DNA of 64,000 nt from Comamonadaceae bacterium (lineage in GTDB: Bacteria > Pseudomonadota > Gammaproteobacteria > Burkholderiales > Burkholderiaceae_C): the NCBI GenBank assembly GCA_947455145.1, contig CANGME010000003.1:124001-188000 (forward strand), in the 5' to 3' direction. Shown one piece after another: positions 1 through 8,296 of the stretch; position 1 is the stretch's first letter, and every line of letters begins with the position of its first letter. Position numbers and translations under genes: made by a program. The notes beneath the pieces were generated by a model. The model had not been told where the DNA came from. It was given only the letters and a program-made list of their open reading frames with translations, and ran no database searches.

Positions 1-202
1 CACCCGCCACTTCAAGGCCGGGAATGTCAGATGCACCGGGTGGCACCGGGTAGTTGCCGGTGCGCTGAAAAACGTCGGGCCGGTTGATACCGCTGGCCGA
101 CACGCGGATCAGCAGCTCATCCTGACCCGCTACCGGGTCAGGACGCTCAGCCAAACGCAAAACGTCGGGCGCGCCGTAGGAGGTAATTTCAATGGCTTTC
201 AT
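1..202 (-). CDS. Zinc-type NAD(P)H quinone oxidoreductase, N-terminal part (cut by window edge)
   Basis: Only the first 67 codons are visible; the gene runs off the left edge. The translation begins MKAIEITSYGAPDVLRL and continues through INRPDVFQRTGNYPVPPG and IPGLEVAG. This is the N-terminal GroES-like fold of the quinone oxidoreductase (QOR/PIG3) branch of medium-chain dehydrogenases, which reduce quinones with NAD(P)H in the cytoplasm. The ATG at 200-202 is the first plausible start and follows the pnp terminator hairpin directly. The family is clear, the substrate is not. Confidence 0.8.
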   Translation of the reverse strand, partial: MKAIEITSYGAPDVLRLAERPDPVAGQDELLIRVSASGINRPDVFQRTGNYPVPPGASDIPGLEVAG

Positions 203-217
203 GGTCTCTTTACTTGA

Positions 218-250
218 GAAAACCCTTGCGGGATGAGCGCAAGGGTTTTC
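218..250 (-). terminator. Terminator hairpin downstream of pnp
   Basis: A perfect 13-bp inverted repeat (218-230 and 238-250, loop of 7) lies 23 bases past the pnp stop. On the minus strand the 3' arm ends GGGTTTTC, so the U-rich part lies inside the stem. It separates pnp from the quinone oxidoreductase gene. Confidence 0.7.
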
Positions 251-272
251 ATTGGGGTTTCAGAAAAGCGAC

Positions 273-2387
273 TTAAGCGTGCTCAGTCTGAGCGGGGCGA
301 TCCAGCAAGGCCTTCATGGACAGCTTGACGCGGCCTTTTTCGTCCGTCTCCATGACCTTGACCTTGACAATCTGGCCTTCTTTCAGGTAGTCGGTCACCT
401 TTTCGACACGCTCGTGTGCGATCTGGCTGATGTGCAGCAGACCGTCTTTGCCAGGCAGCAAATTGACCAGCGCACCGAAGTCCAAAATCTTGGTGATCGG
501 GCCTTCGTAGATCTTGCCGATTTCGACTTCCGCCGTAATCTGCTCGATGCGACGCTTGGCTTCCTCGGCCTTGGCCGGGTCGCTGGAAGCGATGGTGATC
601 GTGCCGTCTTCGTCGATGTTGATCTGCGTGCCGGTTTCTTCCGTCAGCGCGCGAATCACCGAGCCGCCCTTGCCGATCACGTCACGGATTTTGTCCGGGT
701 TGATCTTCATGGTGAACAGACGGGGTGCGAAGTTGGAGACTTCGGTTTTCGCCTCAGACATGGCTTCTTGCATCTTGGCCAGAATGTGCATCCGGGCTTC
801 TTTGGCCTGGGCCAATGCGACCTGCATGATTTCCTTGGTGATGCCCTGGATTTTGATGTCCATTTGCAGCGCGGTAATACCGTTGGTGGTACCGGCCACT
901 TTGAAGTCCATATCACCCAGGTGATCTTCGTCACCCAGGATGTCGGTTAGCACGGCGAAGCGGTTGTCATCTTTGATCAGGCCCATGGCGATACCAGCCA
1001 CGTGGGCTTTCATCGGCACGCCAGCGTCCATCAAGCTCAGGCAGCCGCCGCAGACCGAAGCCATTGACGACGAACCGTTGGACTCGGTGACTTCAGACAC
1101 CACACGCATGGTGTAGGGGAATTCTTCTTTGCTTGGCAGCACGGCGACAAGCGCACGCTTGGCCAAACGACCGTGGCCGATTTCGCGGCGCTTGGTGGAG
1201 CCCATGCGACCCACTTCGCCGGTGGCGAAGGGAGGCATGTTGTAGTGCAGCATGAAGCGGTCTTCGTACTCACCGGCCAGGGCGTCAATGCGCTGGGCAT
1301 CGCGCTCGGTGCCCAGCGTGGTGATGACCAAGGCTTGCGTCTCGCCACGGGTGAACAGAGCAGAGCCGTGCGTGCGGGGCAACACGCTGTTGCGGATCTC
1401 AATCGGGCGAACGGTGCGCGTGTCGCGACCATCAATGCGGGGCTCGCCAGCCAAAATTTGGCTGCGAACAATGCCCGCTTCGATATCAAACAACATGCTC
1501 TCGACCTTGACAGCGTCAAAGGCCACACCCTGCTCGGCCAGATCGACCTTGACAACGGCGTAGGCTTCGCGGCAGGCTTGCGTGCGGGCTTGCTTGTTGC
1601 GGATTTGGTAGGCAGCGCGCAGCTTGCTGTCGGCAATGGCAGACACCTTGGCAATCAACGCTTCGTCTTTGGCGGGGGCTTTCCAGTCCCACATCGGCTT
1701 GCCAGCGTCACGCACGAGTTCGTGAATGGCGTTGATGGCAATGTTGCCTTGCTCGTGGCCAAACACCACAGCGCCCAACATGATTTCTTCAGACAGTTGC
1801 TGGGCTTCAGATTCCACCATCAACACGGCTGATTCGGTACCGGCCACGACCAAATCCATGATCGAATCTTTGCGGGCGGTCTGACCGGGGTTGAGCACGT
1901 ATTGGCCGTTGATGTAACCCACGCGGGCCGCACCGATGGGGCCATTGAATGGGATGCCGCTGATGGACAGCGCAGCGCTGGTACCAATCATGGCGGCGAT
2001 GTCAGCGTCCACCTCAGGGTTCAACGACAACACGTGAATCACCACGTGCACTTCGTTGTAAAAACCTTCGGGGAACAGCGGACGAATCGGGCGGTCGATC
2101 AGGCGGCTGGTCAGCGTCTCCAGCTCGCTGGGGCGGCCTTCGCGCTTGAAGAAGCTGCCGGGGATCTTGCCTGCGGCGTATGTTTTCTCGATGTAATCCA
2201 CCGTCAGGGGGAAGAAGTCCTGGCCGGGCTTGGCACCCTTGGATGCCACTACGGTGGCCAAAATCACGGTGTCTTCGATGTTGACGATCACGGCACCACC
2301 GGCTTGGCGGCTGATTTCACCCGTTTCCAAGATGACCTTGTGCTGGCCCCACTGGAAGGTTTTAGTAACTTTATTGAACATGCTCAT
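273..2387 (-). CDS. pnp: Polyribonucleotide nucleotidyltransferase (PNPase)
   Basis: Phosphorolytic 3'-5' exoribonuclease of mRNA decay, working as a cytoplasmic trimer and often bound to RNase E. The 704-residue length is normal. Two RNase PH-like cores come first (the second includes the FTRGETQ and [19 protein letters not shown] stretches). A KH domain follows with VIGKGG at about 570-575, then an S1 domain at about 623-692 ([16 protein letters not shown]). AGGAG lies 8 bases before the ATG at 2387; a second ATG two codons on is possible. It sits downstream of rpsO in the usual rpsO-pnp order, with a strong hairpin between them, so it is probably transcribed by read-through plus its own promoter. 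Confidence 0.98.
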   Translation of the reverse strand: MSMFNKVTKTFQWGQHKVILETGEISRQAGGAVIVNIEDTVILATVVASKGAKPGQDFFPLTVDYIEKTYAAGKIPGSFFKREGRPSELETLTSRLIDRPIRPLFPEGFYNEVHVVIHVLSLNPEVDADIAAMIGTSAALSISGIPFNGPIGAARVGYINGQYVLNPGQTARKDSIMDLVVAGTESAVLMVESEAQQLSEEIMLGAVVFGHEQGNIAINAIHELVRDAGKPMWDWKAPAKDEALIAKVSAIADSKLRAAYQIRNKQARTQACREAYAVVKVDLAEQGVAFDAVKVESMLFDIEAGIVRSQILAGEPRIDGRDTRTVRPIEIRNSVLPRTHGSALFTRGETQALVITTLGTERDAQRIDALAGEYEDRFMLHYNMPPFATGEVGRMGSTKRREIGHGRLAKRALVAVLPSKEEFPYTMRVVSEVTESNGSSSMASVCGGCLSLMDAGVPMKAHVAGIAMGLIKDDNRFAVLTDILGDEDHLGDMDFKVAGTTNGITALQMDIKIQGITKEIMQVALAQAKEARMHILAKMQEAMSEAKTEVSNFAPRLFTMKINPDKIRDVIGKGGSVIRALTEETGTQINIDEDGTITIASSDPAKAEEAKRRIEQITAEVEIGKIYEGPITKILDFGALVNLLPGKDGLLHISQIAHERVEKVTDYLKEGQIVKVKVMETDEKGRVKLSMKALLDRPAQTEHA

Positions 2388-2571
2388 TTTTAATTCTCCT
2401 AGTCAATTGACGGAAGGTAAAGGCCACCTCACCCAGGCCCGGAGTTAACAATTCAGAACACGATGCCATTCCAGAGAAACCCGGCAATTGATTCATTTGC
2501 CAGTGATTAATTTCTATGGAATGACACAGCTTCGCTCTGTCTTTGCTTACCCCAACGTACTCACAAACGAA

Positions 2572-2607
2572 GAAGCGCCTGAGCTAGTGAACTAACTCAG
2601 GCGCTTC
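2572..2607 (-). terminator. Long rpsO-pnp intergenic hairpin
   Basis: Perfect 12-bp inverted repeat, 2572-2583 pairing with 2596-2607, with 4 more pairs possible inside around a TGAA loop. It lies 28 bases past the rpsO stop. On the minus strand only a short T-rich stretch follows, so it may be a partial terminator or, as known for the E. coli rpsO-pnp spacer, a processing site. The sequence alone does not decide. Confidence 0.6.
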
Positions 2608-2635
2608 GTCATGATTTTGCCGTGAATTCTGACAA

Positions 2636-2902
2636 TTACTTGCGCAGACCCAACTTGGCGATCAGAGCGACATAGCGGTCATGATCTCGTGAATTCAGGT
2701 AGTCCAACAGTTTGCGGCGACGGCTCACCATGCGCAACAGACCACGGCGACCATGGTGGTCTTTGGCGTGGGTCTTGAAGTGGGGGGTGAGTTCATTGAT
2801 GCGGGCGGTCAGCAAGGCGACTTGCACTTCGGGGCTACCCGTATCACCGGCTTGACGGGCGTTGTCTTTGACAACGGCAGCTTTGATGCTGGATGCGATC
2901 AT
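2636..2902 (-). CDS. rpsO: 30S ribosomal protein S15
   Basis: Primary 16S rRNA-binding protein of the small-subunit platform. The 88 residues are the standard length, with the family signatures [32 protein letters not shown] and RKLLDYL. It lies upstream of pnp on the same strand, a classic pairing. The 117 bases between tsaD and this gene should hold its promoter; I do not see an unambiguous -35/-10 there. Confidence 0.98.
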   Translation of the reverse strand: MIASSIKAAVVKDNARQAGDTGSPEVQVALLTARINELTPHFKTHAKDHHGRRGLLRMVSRRRKLLDYLNSRDHDRYVALIAKLGLRK

Positions 2903-3019
2903 TTCTTATTTCCTGAGTTACTGGCGGTCATAAAGACATCGACCAGCGGTTGAACAACTTGCGCCTGCGGCTGGAACTGCTACAGGCGTGCGCTAAAGCG
3001 GAAATGCTTAGCCTGTCGA

Positions 3020-4096
3020 TTATAGACTGATTGCGTCCAACGGCCAGCGCGGCTTGACTTCAAAGCTGTAGTCCCGGTTGGCATCCTGCACGCACGCCTG
3101 CAAGCGCATGGCCGCCGCCATCGCGATCATGGCGCCGTTGTCGGTGCACAAATGCAGCTCCGGGTAGTGCACGCGAACGCCTTGCTGCGCGCACAGCGTG
3201 TTGAGCTGCTGACGCAAGAGCTTGTTCGCCCCCACGCCGCCCGCCACCACCATGCGTTTGAGGCCGGTTAGCTTGAGCGCAGTGAGGGACTTTTTCACCA
3301 GCACCTCCACGATGGCCGCTTGCGTGGACGCGGCCAAGTCAGCCCGCAGTTGCTCAGGCCAGTCTTCGACCGGCTCCGTTTGCGTGAGCGCTACTTTTTT
3401 GACCTGCGTCAAAACAGCCGTCTTCAGTCCTGCAAAAGAAAAGTCCAAATTACCACTGTGCAGCAGCGGGCGCGGCAGCTTGAAAGCCGTGCCATCGCCC
3501 TGCTCCGCCAGCTTGGACAGCGCCGCACCGCCGGGGTAATCAATCCCAAGTAACTTGGCCGACTTATCAAACGCCTCGCCCGCCGCATCGTCAATCGTCT
3601 CACCCAAAATCTCGTAGCGCCCCACGCCTTCCACCCGCATCAACTGGGTATGACCACCGGACACCAAAAGTGCCACAAACGGGAATTGCGGCGGGTCGGC
3701 GCTCAAAAACGGGGACAGCAAATGCCCCTCCAAATGGTGCACACCCAGCACCGGCTTGCCCAAGGCCGCACCCAAAGCGCAAGCCACCCCCGCCCCCACC
3801 AGCAGCGCACCGGCCAAGCCAGGGCCACGGGTGAAGGCCACCACGTCAACGTCTTTGAGCTCGCGCCCCGAATCATCCAACACCTTTTGTGCCAGAGGCA
3901 GCACCCGGCGAATATGGTCGCGGCTGGCCAACTCAGGCACCACCCCGCCATAGGCCTGATGCATCTCAATCTGGCTGTACAGCGCGTCGGCCAGCAGCGT
4001 GGGCAGCTCGTCAGCGCGCGATGGCACCAGAACCAAGGCGACACCGGTTTCGTCACATGAGGATTCGATGCCCAATACCAACAAGTTTTTCAACAT
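3020..4096 (-). CDS. tsaD: tRNA N6-threonylcarbamoyladenosine synthase, TsaD subunit
   Basis: Transfers threonylcarbamoyl to A37 of ANN-decoding tRNAs together with TsaB and TsaE; a tsaE gene is also in this window at 57017. The Kae1/TsaD fold starts with [14 protein letters not shown]. The metal-binding HLEGH motif is at 121-125, followed by LVSGGHTQL and [10 protein letters not shown], with a C-terminal [12 protein letters not shown]. The 358 residues match the family (about 340). It is divergent from nasT across an 80-bp spacer. Confidence 0.97.
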   Translation of the reverse strand: MLKNLLVLGIESSCDETGVALVLVPSRADELPTLLADALYSQIEMHQAYGGVVPELASRDHIRRVLPLAQKVLDDSGRELKDVDVVAFTRGPGLAGALLVGAGVACALGAALGKPVLGVHHLEGHLLSPFLSADPPQFPFVALLVSGGHTQLMRVEGVGRYEILGETIDDAAGEAFDKSAKLLGIDYPGGAALSKLAEQGDGTAFKLPRPLLHSGNLDFSFAGLKTAVLTQVKKVALTQTEPVEDWPEQLRADLAASTQAAIVEVLVKKSLTALKLTGLKRMVVAGGVGANKLLRQQLNTLCAQQGVRVHYPELHLCTDNGAMIAMAAAMRLQACVQDANRDYSFEVKPRWPLDAISL

Positions 4097-4148
4097 AGGG
4101 AGCGAGTTTAGGTGAAGCTGGTTGCTGTCATGGTCAGCGTCAAAGCAA

Positions 4149-4165
4149 TTGGCCCGTTTTTTGCG
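4149..4165 (+). promoter_or_regulatory. Candidate sigma-54 promoter of nasT
   Basis: TTGGCCCGTTTTTTGCG has GG (4151-4152) and GC (4163-4164) exactly 10 bases apart, the sigma-54 -24/-12 spacing. Start of transcription would fall near 4176, one base before the nasT ATG, so the message would be nearly leaderless. I found no convincing NtrC palindrome directly upstream. Confidence 0.6.
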
Positions 4166-4176
4166 TTGATTCCCTC

Positions 4177-4824
4177 ATGGACAAAGCATTACGCATCGTG
4201 GTCGTGGCCCCTGATTTGGTCATTGCCGACCCGAACGACCAGTACGCCCTGGCGCAGGCCGAGCGATCGCGCAGCCTGCGCATTGGCCTGCTGGAGAGCG
4301 GCTTCAACCTGATAGCGGTTCTTCCCGCAGATGCTTTTCTGCAAGATCGACTGCATCAGCTCCAGCCTGACATGGTCATCTTGGATGCCGAGAGTGAGGC
4401 GCGCGACGCGTTGGAGCGTGTCGTCACCGCCACCCGTGACGCGCGCCGCCCGATAGTGATGTTCACCAATGACAGCGACACCTCGCACGTCAAAGCCGCC
4501 GTAGCAGCAGGCGTGACGGCCTATATCGTGGCGGGCTTGTCAACCGAGCGCATCCGCCCCATTTTGGACGTGGCCATGGCGCGCTTTCAGCACGAACAAG
4601 CGCTTCGACAAGAACTGGCCGACACCAAATCAGAACTGAGCGAACTCAGCACCGAGCTGCATGACCGCAAGGTAATTGACCGAGCCAAGGGCATGCTCAT
4701 GGCGCGGCAAAGTCTGACCGAGCAAGCAGCCTATGAAAAGTTGCGTAAAACAGCCATGGACAAGAACCTCAAAGTAGCCGAAGTGGCACAACGCATGTTG
4801 GATGTGGCTGAGCTCTTGAACTGA
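4177..4824 (+). CDS. nasT: NasT-type ANTAR antitermination response regulator
   Basis: RNA-binding regulator that stops early termination in nitrate-assimilation leaders. The N-terminal receiver-like domain has LRIVVVAP at about 5-12 and a likely acceptor aspartate at 70 (DMVILDAE). It appears to carry an extra stretch of about 13 residues after strand 1 (around 18-33). A coiled linker follows, then the C-terminal ANTAR domain at about 155-210 (VIDRAKGMLMARQSLTEQAAY, EVAQRMLDVAE). No Shine-Dalgarno precedes the ATG, which fits a leaderless transcript from the sigma-54 promoter. The next operon has a matching hexaloop leader. The usual partner NasS is not seen here. Confidence 0.92.
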   Translation: MDKALRIVVVAPDLVIADPNDQYALAQAERSRSLRIGLLESGFNLIAVLPADAFLQDRLHQLQPDMVILDAESEARDALERVVTATRDARRPIVMFTNDSDTSHVKAAVAAGVTAYIVAGLSTERIRPILDVAMARFQHEQALRQELADTKSELSELSTELHDRKVIDRAKGMLMARQSLTEQAAYEKLRKTAMDKNLKVAEVAQRMLDVAELLN

Positions 4825-4838
4825 TGCGTGAACTGATG

Positions 4839-4864
4839 TTGGTGCATAGCACCAACTTGGTGCA
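4839..4864 (+). promoter_or_regulatory. NtrC-type enhancer upstream of the nrt operon
   Basis: AGCACCAACTTGGTGCA (4848-4864) matches the NtrC consensus TGCACCAAAATGGTGCA at 14 of 17 positions. An overlapping palindrome TTGGTGCATAGCACCAA (4839-4855) shares its half-site. They lie 104-129 bases upstream of the -24 element of the nrtA promoter, a normal enhancer distance. The first bases also form a hairpin just after the nasT stop, so a partial terminator role is possible. Confidence 0.7.
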
Positions 4865-4967
4865 AACCTGGTTAAAGCCAGACACTTATCTATAAATTCA
4901 GGCTGCAGCCCTTTATTTAATTGCGGTAAAAGCTACTTAATAAATAGCAACACACATTCAAGAGTTT

Positions 4968-4984
4968 TTGGCACGAGCCTTGCG
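4968..4984 (+). promoter_or_regulatory. Sigma-54 promoter of the nrtABC operon
   Basis: TTGGCACGAGCCTTGCG matches the sigma-54 consensus TGGCACG-N4-TTGC exactly. GG at 4970-4971 and GC at 4982-4983 are 10 bases apart. The predicted start is about 4995, three bases before the first ANTAR hexaloop hairpin, so the leader RNA would begin with the regulatory structure. Confidence 0.85.
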
Positions 4985-4997
4985 TAAAAGTTAACAA

Positions 4998-5066
4998 GAC
5001 CAAAGACGGTCACCGGGCCAGCCCTCCAACGGCGGAGGGAAGGGCTCCAAAAGGACAAAGGCGTCC
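4998..5066 (+). promoter_or_regulatory. NasT/ANTAR-target leader RNA with three hexaloop hairpins
   Basis: Three consecutive hairpins have six-base loops with A at position 1 and G at position 4, the signature of ANTAR RNA targets. Hairpin 1 is GACC-AAAGAC-GGTC (4998-5011). Hairpin 2 is CCCTCC-AACGGC-GGAGGG (5022-5039). Hairpin 3 is GGAC-AAAGGC-GTCC (5053-5066). The loop and 3' arm of hairpin 3 (5057-5066) are also the 5' arm of the terminator, so the two folds exclude each other. Known targets have two such loops. A competing pairing AGCCCT (5020-5025) with AGGGCT (5041-5046) could replace hairpin 2. Confidence 0.85.
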
Positions 5067-5123
5067 CCACGGATTTGCAGCGTCACCTGACGCACTGCAT
5101 CTCCCGTGTGGACGCCTTTTTTT
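5057..5123 (+). terminator. Leader terminator upstream of nrtA
   Basis: AAAGGCGTCC (5057-5066) pairs with GGACGCCTTT (5110-5119). After one mismatch the stem continues with 5068-5072 pairing to 5104-5108. An inner hairpin (TGCAG CGTC / GACG ... CTGCA) fills the loop, and a T run follows through 5123. It is a strong intrinsic terminator 30 bases before the nrtA start, as expected for attenuation relieved by NasT. Confidence 0.88.
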
Positions 5124-5154
5124 ATTGCTTTTTTTAAACATCAATGGAGATGTC

Positions 5155-6399
5155 ATGACTGAACATTTGAAAGCCACCCTCAGCCGCCGCACCGTGCTTC
5201 AAACTGCCGCTGTGGGTGCCTTCGCCATCAACCCCGCCTTGCGAGCCGCAGTTTATGCAGCAGGCTCGGACGCGCCGGAGAAAAAAGAGGTCAAGATTGG
5301 CTTCATCCCCCTGACCGACTGCGCCAGCGTGGTGATGGCCTCAGTGCTGGGCCTGGACGAAAAATACGGCATCAAAATCATTCCCACCAAAGAGGCCAGC
5401 TGGGCTGGTGTGCGCGACAAGCTGGTCAGTAGCGAGCTGGACATGGCGCACGTGCTGTACGGGCTGATCTATGGTGTGCACCTCGGTACGGCAGGCCCCA
5501 AGAAAGACATGGCCGTCCTCATGAGCATCAACAACAACGGTCAGGCCATCTCCCTGTCCAAGGCACTGGCGAACAAGGGCGCTGTTGATGGCCCCTCGCT
5601 GGCCAAGTTGATGTCCAAGGAAAAACGCGAGTACACATTTGCGGGCACCTTCCCCACAGGCACCCACGCCATGTGGATGCACTACTGGCTGGCGGCCGCT
5701 GGTATTAACCCCTTGACTGACGCCAAGTTGATTACCGTGCCACCACCGCAAATGGTGGCCAATATGCGGGTCGGCGCAATGGACGGTTTTTGTGTGGGAG
5801 AGCCCTGGAATCACCGCGCCATCATGGATGGCATCGGCATAACCGCCAATACCACCCAGGACATCTGGAAGGATCACCCTGAAAAGGTACTCGGAACCTC
5901 TGCAGACTTCGTCAAGAAGTACCCCAACACCACCCGCGCAGTCATGATGGCCGTGCTCGAAGCTAGCCGCTGGATCGACGCCAGTCTGACCAACAAGATG
6001 AAGATGGCAGAGACGGTCGCACAAAAGTCCTACATCAACACCAGTGTGGACGTCATTAACCAGCGCATTCTGGGGCGCTACGAAAACGGCTTGGGAAAGA
6101 CCTGGGACGACCCCAACCACATGAAGTTTTTTAACGATGGTGCAGTGAACTTCCCCTACCTCTCCGACGGCATGTGGTTTTTGACGCAACACAAGCGCTG
6201 GGGTCTGCTCAAAACACACCCCGACTACCTCAAAGTAGCCACCGAGATCAATCAAATCGCACTTTACAAAGAGGTGGCATCCGCCTTGAAGATCAACGTG
6301 CCCAAAGACCCCATGCGCACCAGCAAGCTGATGGACGGCGTGGTGTGGGACGGCAAAGACCCCAAGAAATACGCCGACGCTTTCAAGATCAAAGCCTGA
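5155..6399 (+). CDS. nrtA: Nitrate ABC transporter substrate-binding protein, NrtA/CmpA family
   Basis: Periplasmic nitrate (or nitrite/cyanate-like anion) receptor. A twin-arginine-type signal is visible near the start (SRRTVLQTAAVGAFAI), then KIGFIPLTDCASVVMASVLG, the usual opening of the NrtA fold, and later FCVGEPWNHRAI. About 414 residues. The ATG at 5155 is preferred because GGAGA lies 4 bases upstream; a longer in-frame TTG start would sit inside the leader terminator. It is first in an operon with the permease and ATPase, under a sigma-54 promoter and a NasT leader. Its signal peptide argues that it is the transporter subunit and not the cytoplasmic sensor NasS. Confidence 0.93.
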   Translation: MTEHLKATLSRRTVLQTAAVGAFAINPALRAAVYAAGSDAPEKKEVKIGFIPLTDCASVVMASVLGLDEKYGIKIIPTKEASWAGVRDKLVSSELDMAHVLYGLIYGVHLGTAGPKKDMAVLMSINNNGQAISLSKALANKGAVDGPSLAKLMSKEKREYTFAGTFPTGTHAMWMHYWLAAAGINPLTDAKLITVPPPQMVANMRVGAMDGFCVGEPWNHRAIMDGIGITANTTQDIWKDHPEKVLGTSADFVKKYPNTTRAVMMAVLEASRWIDASLTNKMKMAETVAQKSYINTSVDVINQRILGRYENGLGKTWDDPNHMKFFNDGAVNFPYLSDGMWFLTQHKRWGLLKTHPDYLKVATEINQIALYKEVASALKINVPKDPMRTSKLMDGVVWDGKDPKKYADAFKIKA

Positions 6400-6429
6400 A
6401 CACCCTTTCAAAGCTACAGGAGAAATTTC

Positions 6430-7368
6430 ATGTCCAGTGCCGTATTACACATGCCGTTGCCTAAAAACACCAAGCAGACTTCCGTTCGCCCTGAGCTTGT
6501 CGAAGGGCCTCTCCCGGCTTCGACAAGCTCAGCCCAAACGGACAACACGCAAGCACCGACCTCACACAAATCTCGCTCGCCCTACGACTGGAACGCCCTG
6601 TGGTTTTCGGTGCTGCCACCCCTGCTGGGCTTGGCCCTGCTGATCGGCGTGTGGGCGATGGTGTCGGTCGTCACAGCGGGCAGCATTCCTACACCGTTGG
6701 ACACTTGGGCGCAGGCCGTCACTTTGTTTAGCGACCCGTTCTACCGCAAAGGGCCCAACGACCAAGGTGTCGGCTGGAACGTGCTGATGTCGCTAGAGCG
6801 CGTGGCCGTGGGCTTTGGGCTGGCGGCTGCGGTGGGCATTCCGGCGGGTTTTGCCATTGGTCGATTTGATTTTTTGAGCCGCATGTTCAACCCGCTCATC
6901 AGTCTGCTGCGTCCGGTCTCTCCCTTGGCCTGGTTGCCCATTGGCCTGCTGGTGTTCAAGGGAGCCAACCCAGCCGCCATCTGGACCATCTTTATCTGCT
7001 CCATTTGGCCCATGATCATCAACACCGCCGTGGGCGTGCAGCGCGTGCCCAGCGACTACATGAACGTGGCGCGCGTGCTCAACTTGTCAGAGTGGAAGAT
7101 CGTCACCAAGATCCTCTTCCCCTCGGTGCTGCCCTACATGCTGACGGGTGTGAGGCTGGCGGTGGGCACGGCATGGCTGGTGATCGTCGCCGCTGAGATG
7201 CTGACGGGCGGCGTGGGCATTGGCTTTTGGGTCTGGGACGAGTGGAACAACCTGAACGTCAAGAACATCATCATCGCCATCTTCGTGATTGGCATCGTCG
7301 GGCTGGCCCTGGAGTACGCCCTGATCAAACTCGCCACCGCATTTACTTTTGAAGAGGTGAAATCATGA
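6430..7368 (+). CDS. nrtB: Nitrate ABC transporter permease
   Basis: Inner-membrane subunit of the NrtABC importer. A cytoplasmic tail of about 50 residues is followed by roughly six membrane segments and the binding-protein-dependent permease loop (MNVARVLNLSEWKIVTKILF), which docks to the ATPase. AGGAGA lies 7 bases before the ATG. Residues about 18-37 (VRPELVEGPLPASTSSAQ) are encoded by a palindromic repeat inserted in frame, so the tail is longer than usual. The stop overlaps the next start as ATGA, giving translational coupling. Confidence 0.93.
   Translation: MSSAVLHMPLPKNTKQTSVRPELVEGPLPASTSSAQTDNTQAPTSHKSRSPYDWNALWFSVLPPLLGLALLIGVWAMVSVVTAGSIPTPLDTWAQAVTLFSDPFYRKGPNDQGVGWNVLMSLERVAVGFGLAAAVGIPAGFAIGRFDFLSRMFNPLISLLRPVSPLAWLPIGLLVFKGANPAAIWTIFICSIWPMIINTAVGVQRVPSDYMNVARVLNLSEWKIVTKILFPSVLPYMLTGVRLAVGTAWLVIVAAEMLTGGVGIGFWVWDEWNNLNVKNIIIAIFVIGIVGLALEYALIKLATAFTFEEVKS
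6482..6541. repeat. Palindromic interspersed repeat inside nrtB (copy 1)
   Basis: Arms CTGAGCTTGTCGAAG (6491-6505) and CTTCGACAAGCTCAG (6518-6532) are a perfect 15-bp inverted repeat, with imperfect extension to CCGTT/AACGG at the ends. The same element recurs at 22228-22288 and 50420-50497. Here it is read in frame as about 20 residues of the NrtB N-terminal tail. Confidence 0.85.
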
Positions 7369-8204
7369 TCGACAGCCGCAATGCCAAATACATCGAAATC
7401 CAGAACGTCGAGCAAACCTTCAAGACCAAGAAGGGCCCCTATTGCGCCCTGCGTGACGTTAATCTCACCGTGGCCAAAGGCGAGTTTGTCGCGCTGATCG
7501 GCCACTCGGGCTGCGGCAAGTCCACGCTGCTCAACCTGATTGCCGGCCTCACCACCCCGACCCAAGGCACGCTGATCTGCGCCAACCGCGAGATCACTGG
7601 GCCAGGCCCGGATCGGGGCGTCGTGTTTCAAAACCATTCCTTGCTGCCCTGGTTGACCTGTTTTGAGAACGTGTACTTGGCGGTCGAGCGCGTCTTTGGT
7701 GCACAAGCCCAAACCGTGGGCGCACCATCCGACAACAAAGCCCAATTGAGGGCACGCACCGATGCGGCGCTGGCCCTGGTAGGGCTGACCGAAGCGGCAC
7801 AAAAGCGCCCCGGCGAAATCTCAGGCGGCATGAAACAGCGCGTAGGCATTGCCCGCGCCCTGTCCATGGAGCCCAAGGTGCTCTTGATGGACGAGCCCTT
7901 TGGTGCGCTGGACGCGCTGACCCGCGCCAAGCTGCAAGACGAGCTGCTGGAGATCGTGGCCCGCACCCAAAGCACGGTGGTGATGGTGACCCACGATGTG
8001 GACGAAGCCGTGCTGCTGTCCGACAAGATCGTGATGCTGACCAACGGCCCCGCCGCCACCATTGGCGAAGTGCTTCACGTCGATCTGCCGCGCCCGCGCA
8101 ACCGCGTGGCATTGGCCGACAACCCGCAGTACCAGCTCTACCGAAAATCCGTGATTGATTTCCTCTACACCCGCCAGTCGCATGTGGAGAACCGGGCGGC
8201 ATGA
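7365..8204 (+). CDS. nrtC: Nitrate ABC transporter ATP-binding protein
   Basis: Cytoplasmic ATPase powering the NrtAB importer. Walker A GHSGCGKST is at 46-54, followed by the signature ISGGMKQRVGIARAL, Walker B VLLMDEPFGALDAL and the switch region VTHDVDEAVLLSD. At 279 residues it is the single-domain form, like NrtD/NasD, without the NrtA-like C-terminal sensor domain found in cyanobacterial NrtC. It overlaps nrtB by ATGA. A 92-bp gap separates it from the thioredoxin gene. Confidence 0.93.
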   Translation: MIDSRNAKYIEIQNVEQTFKTKKGPYCALRDVNLTVAKGEFVALIGHSGCGKSTLLNLIAGLTTPTQGTLICANREITGPGPDRGVVFQNHSLLPWLTCFENVYLAVERVFGAQAQTVGAPSDNKAQLRARTDAALALVGLTEAAQKRPGEISGGMKQRVGIARALSMEPKVLLMDEPFGALDALTRAKLQDELLEIVARTQSTVVMVTHDVDEAVLLSDKIVMLTNGPAATIGEVLHVDLPRPRNRVALADNPQYQLYRKSVIDFLYTRQSHVENRAA

Positions 8205-8296
8205 GGAATGAATTTTTCCTTGAGGTTGTAAGAAACCAGGCAGCTCCACGACTAACGCTAGAGTCCCTGCAACACTTCAACCCCTAGGAAACCTTT

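Noticed and set aside
5125-5154. Upstream TTG as nrtA start
   Set aside because: It lies in the T run of the leader terminator and adds residues before the signal peptide; the ATG at 5155 has a proper ribosome site.
5341-6411. A long minus-strand open frame of 356 codons opposite nrtA
   Set aside because: It is the complement of a clear NrtA gene in GC-rich DNA. Its translation is rich in His, Val and Gly without domain patterns, and it has no ribosome site.
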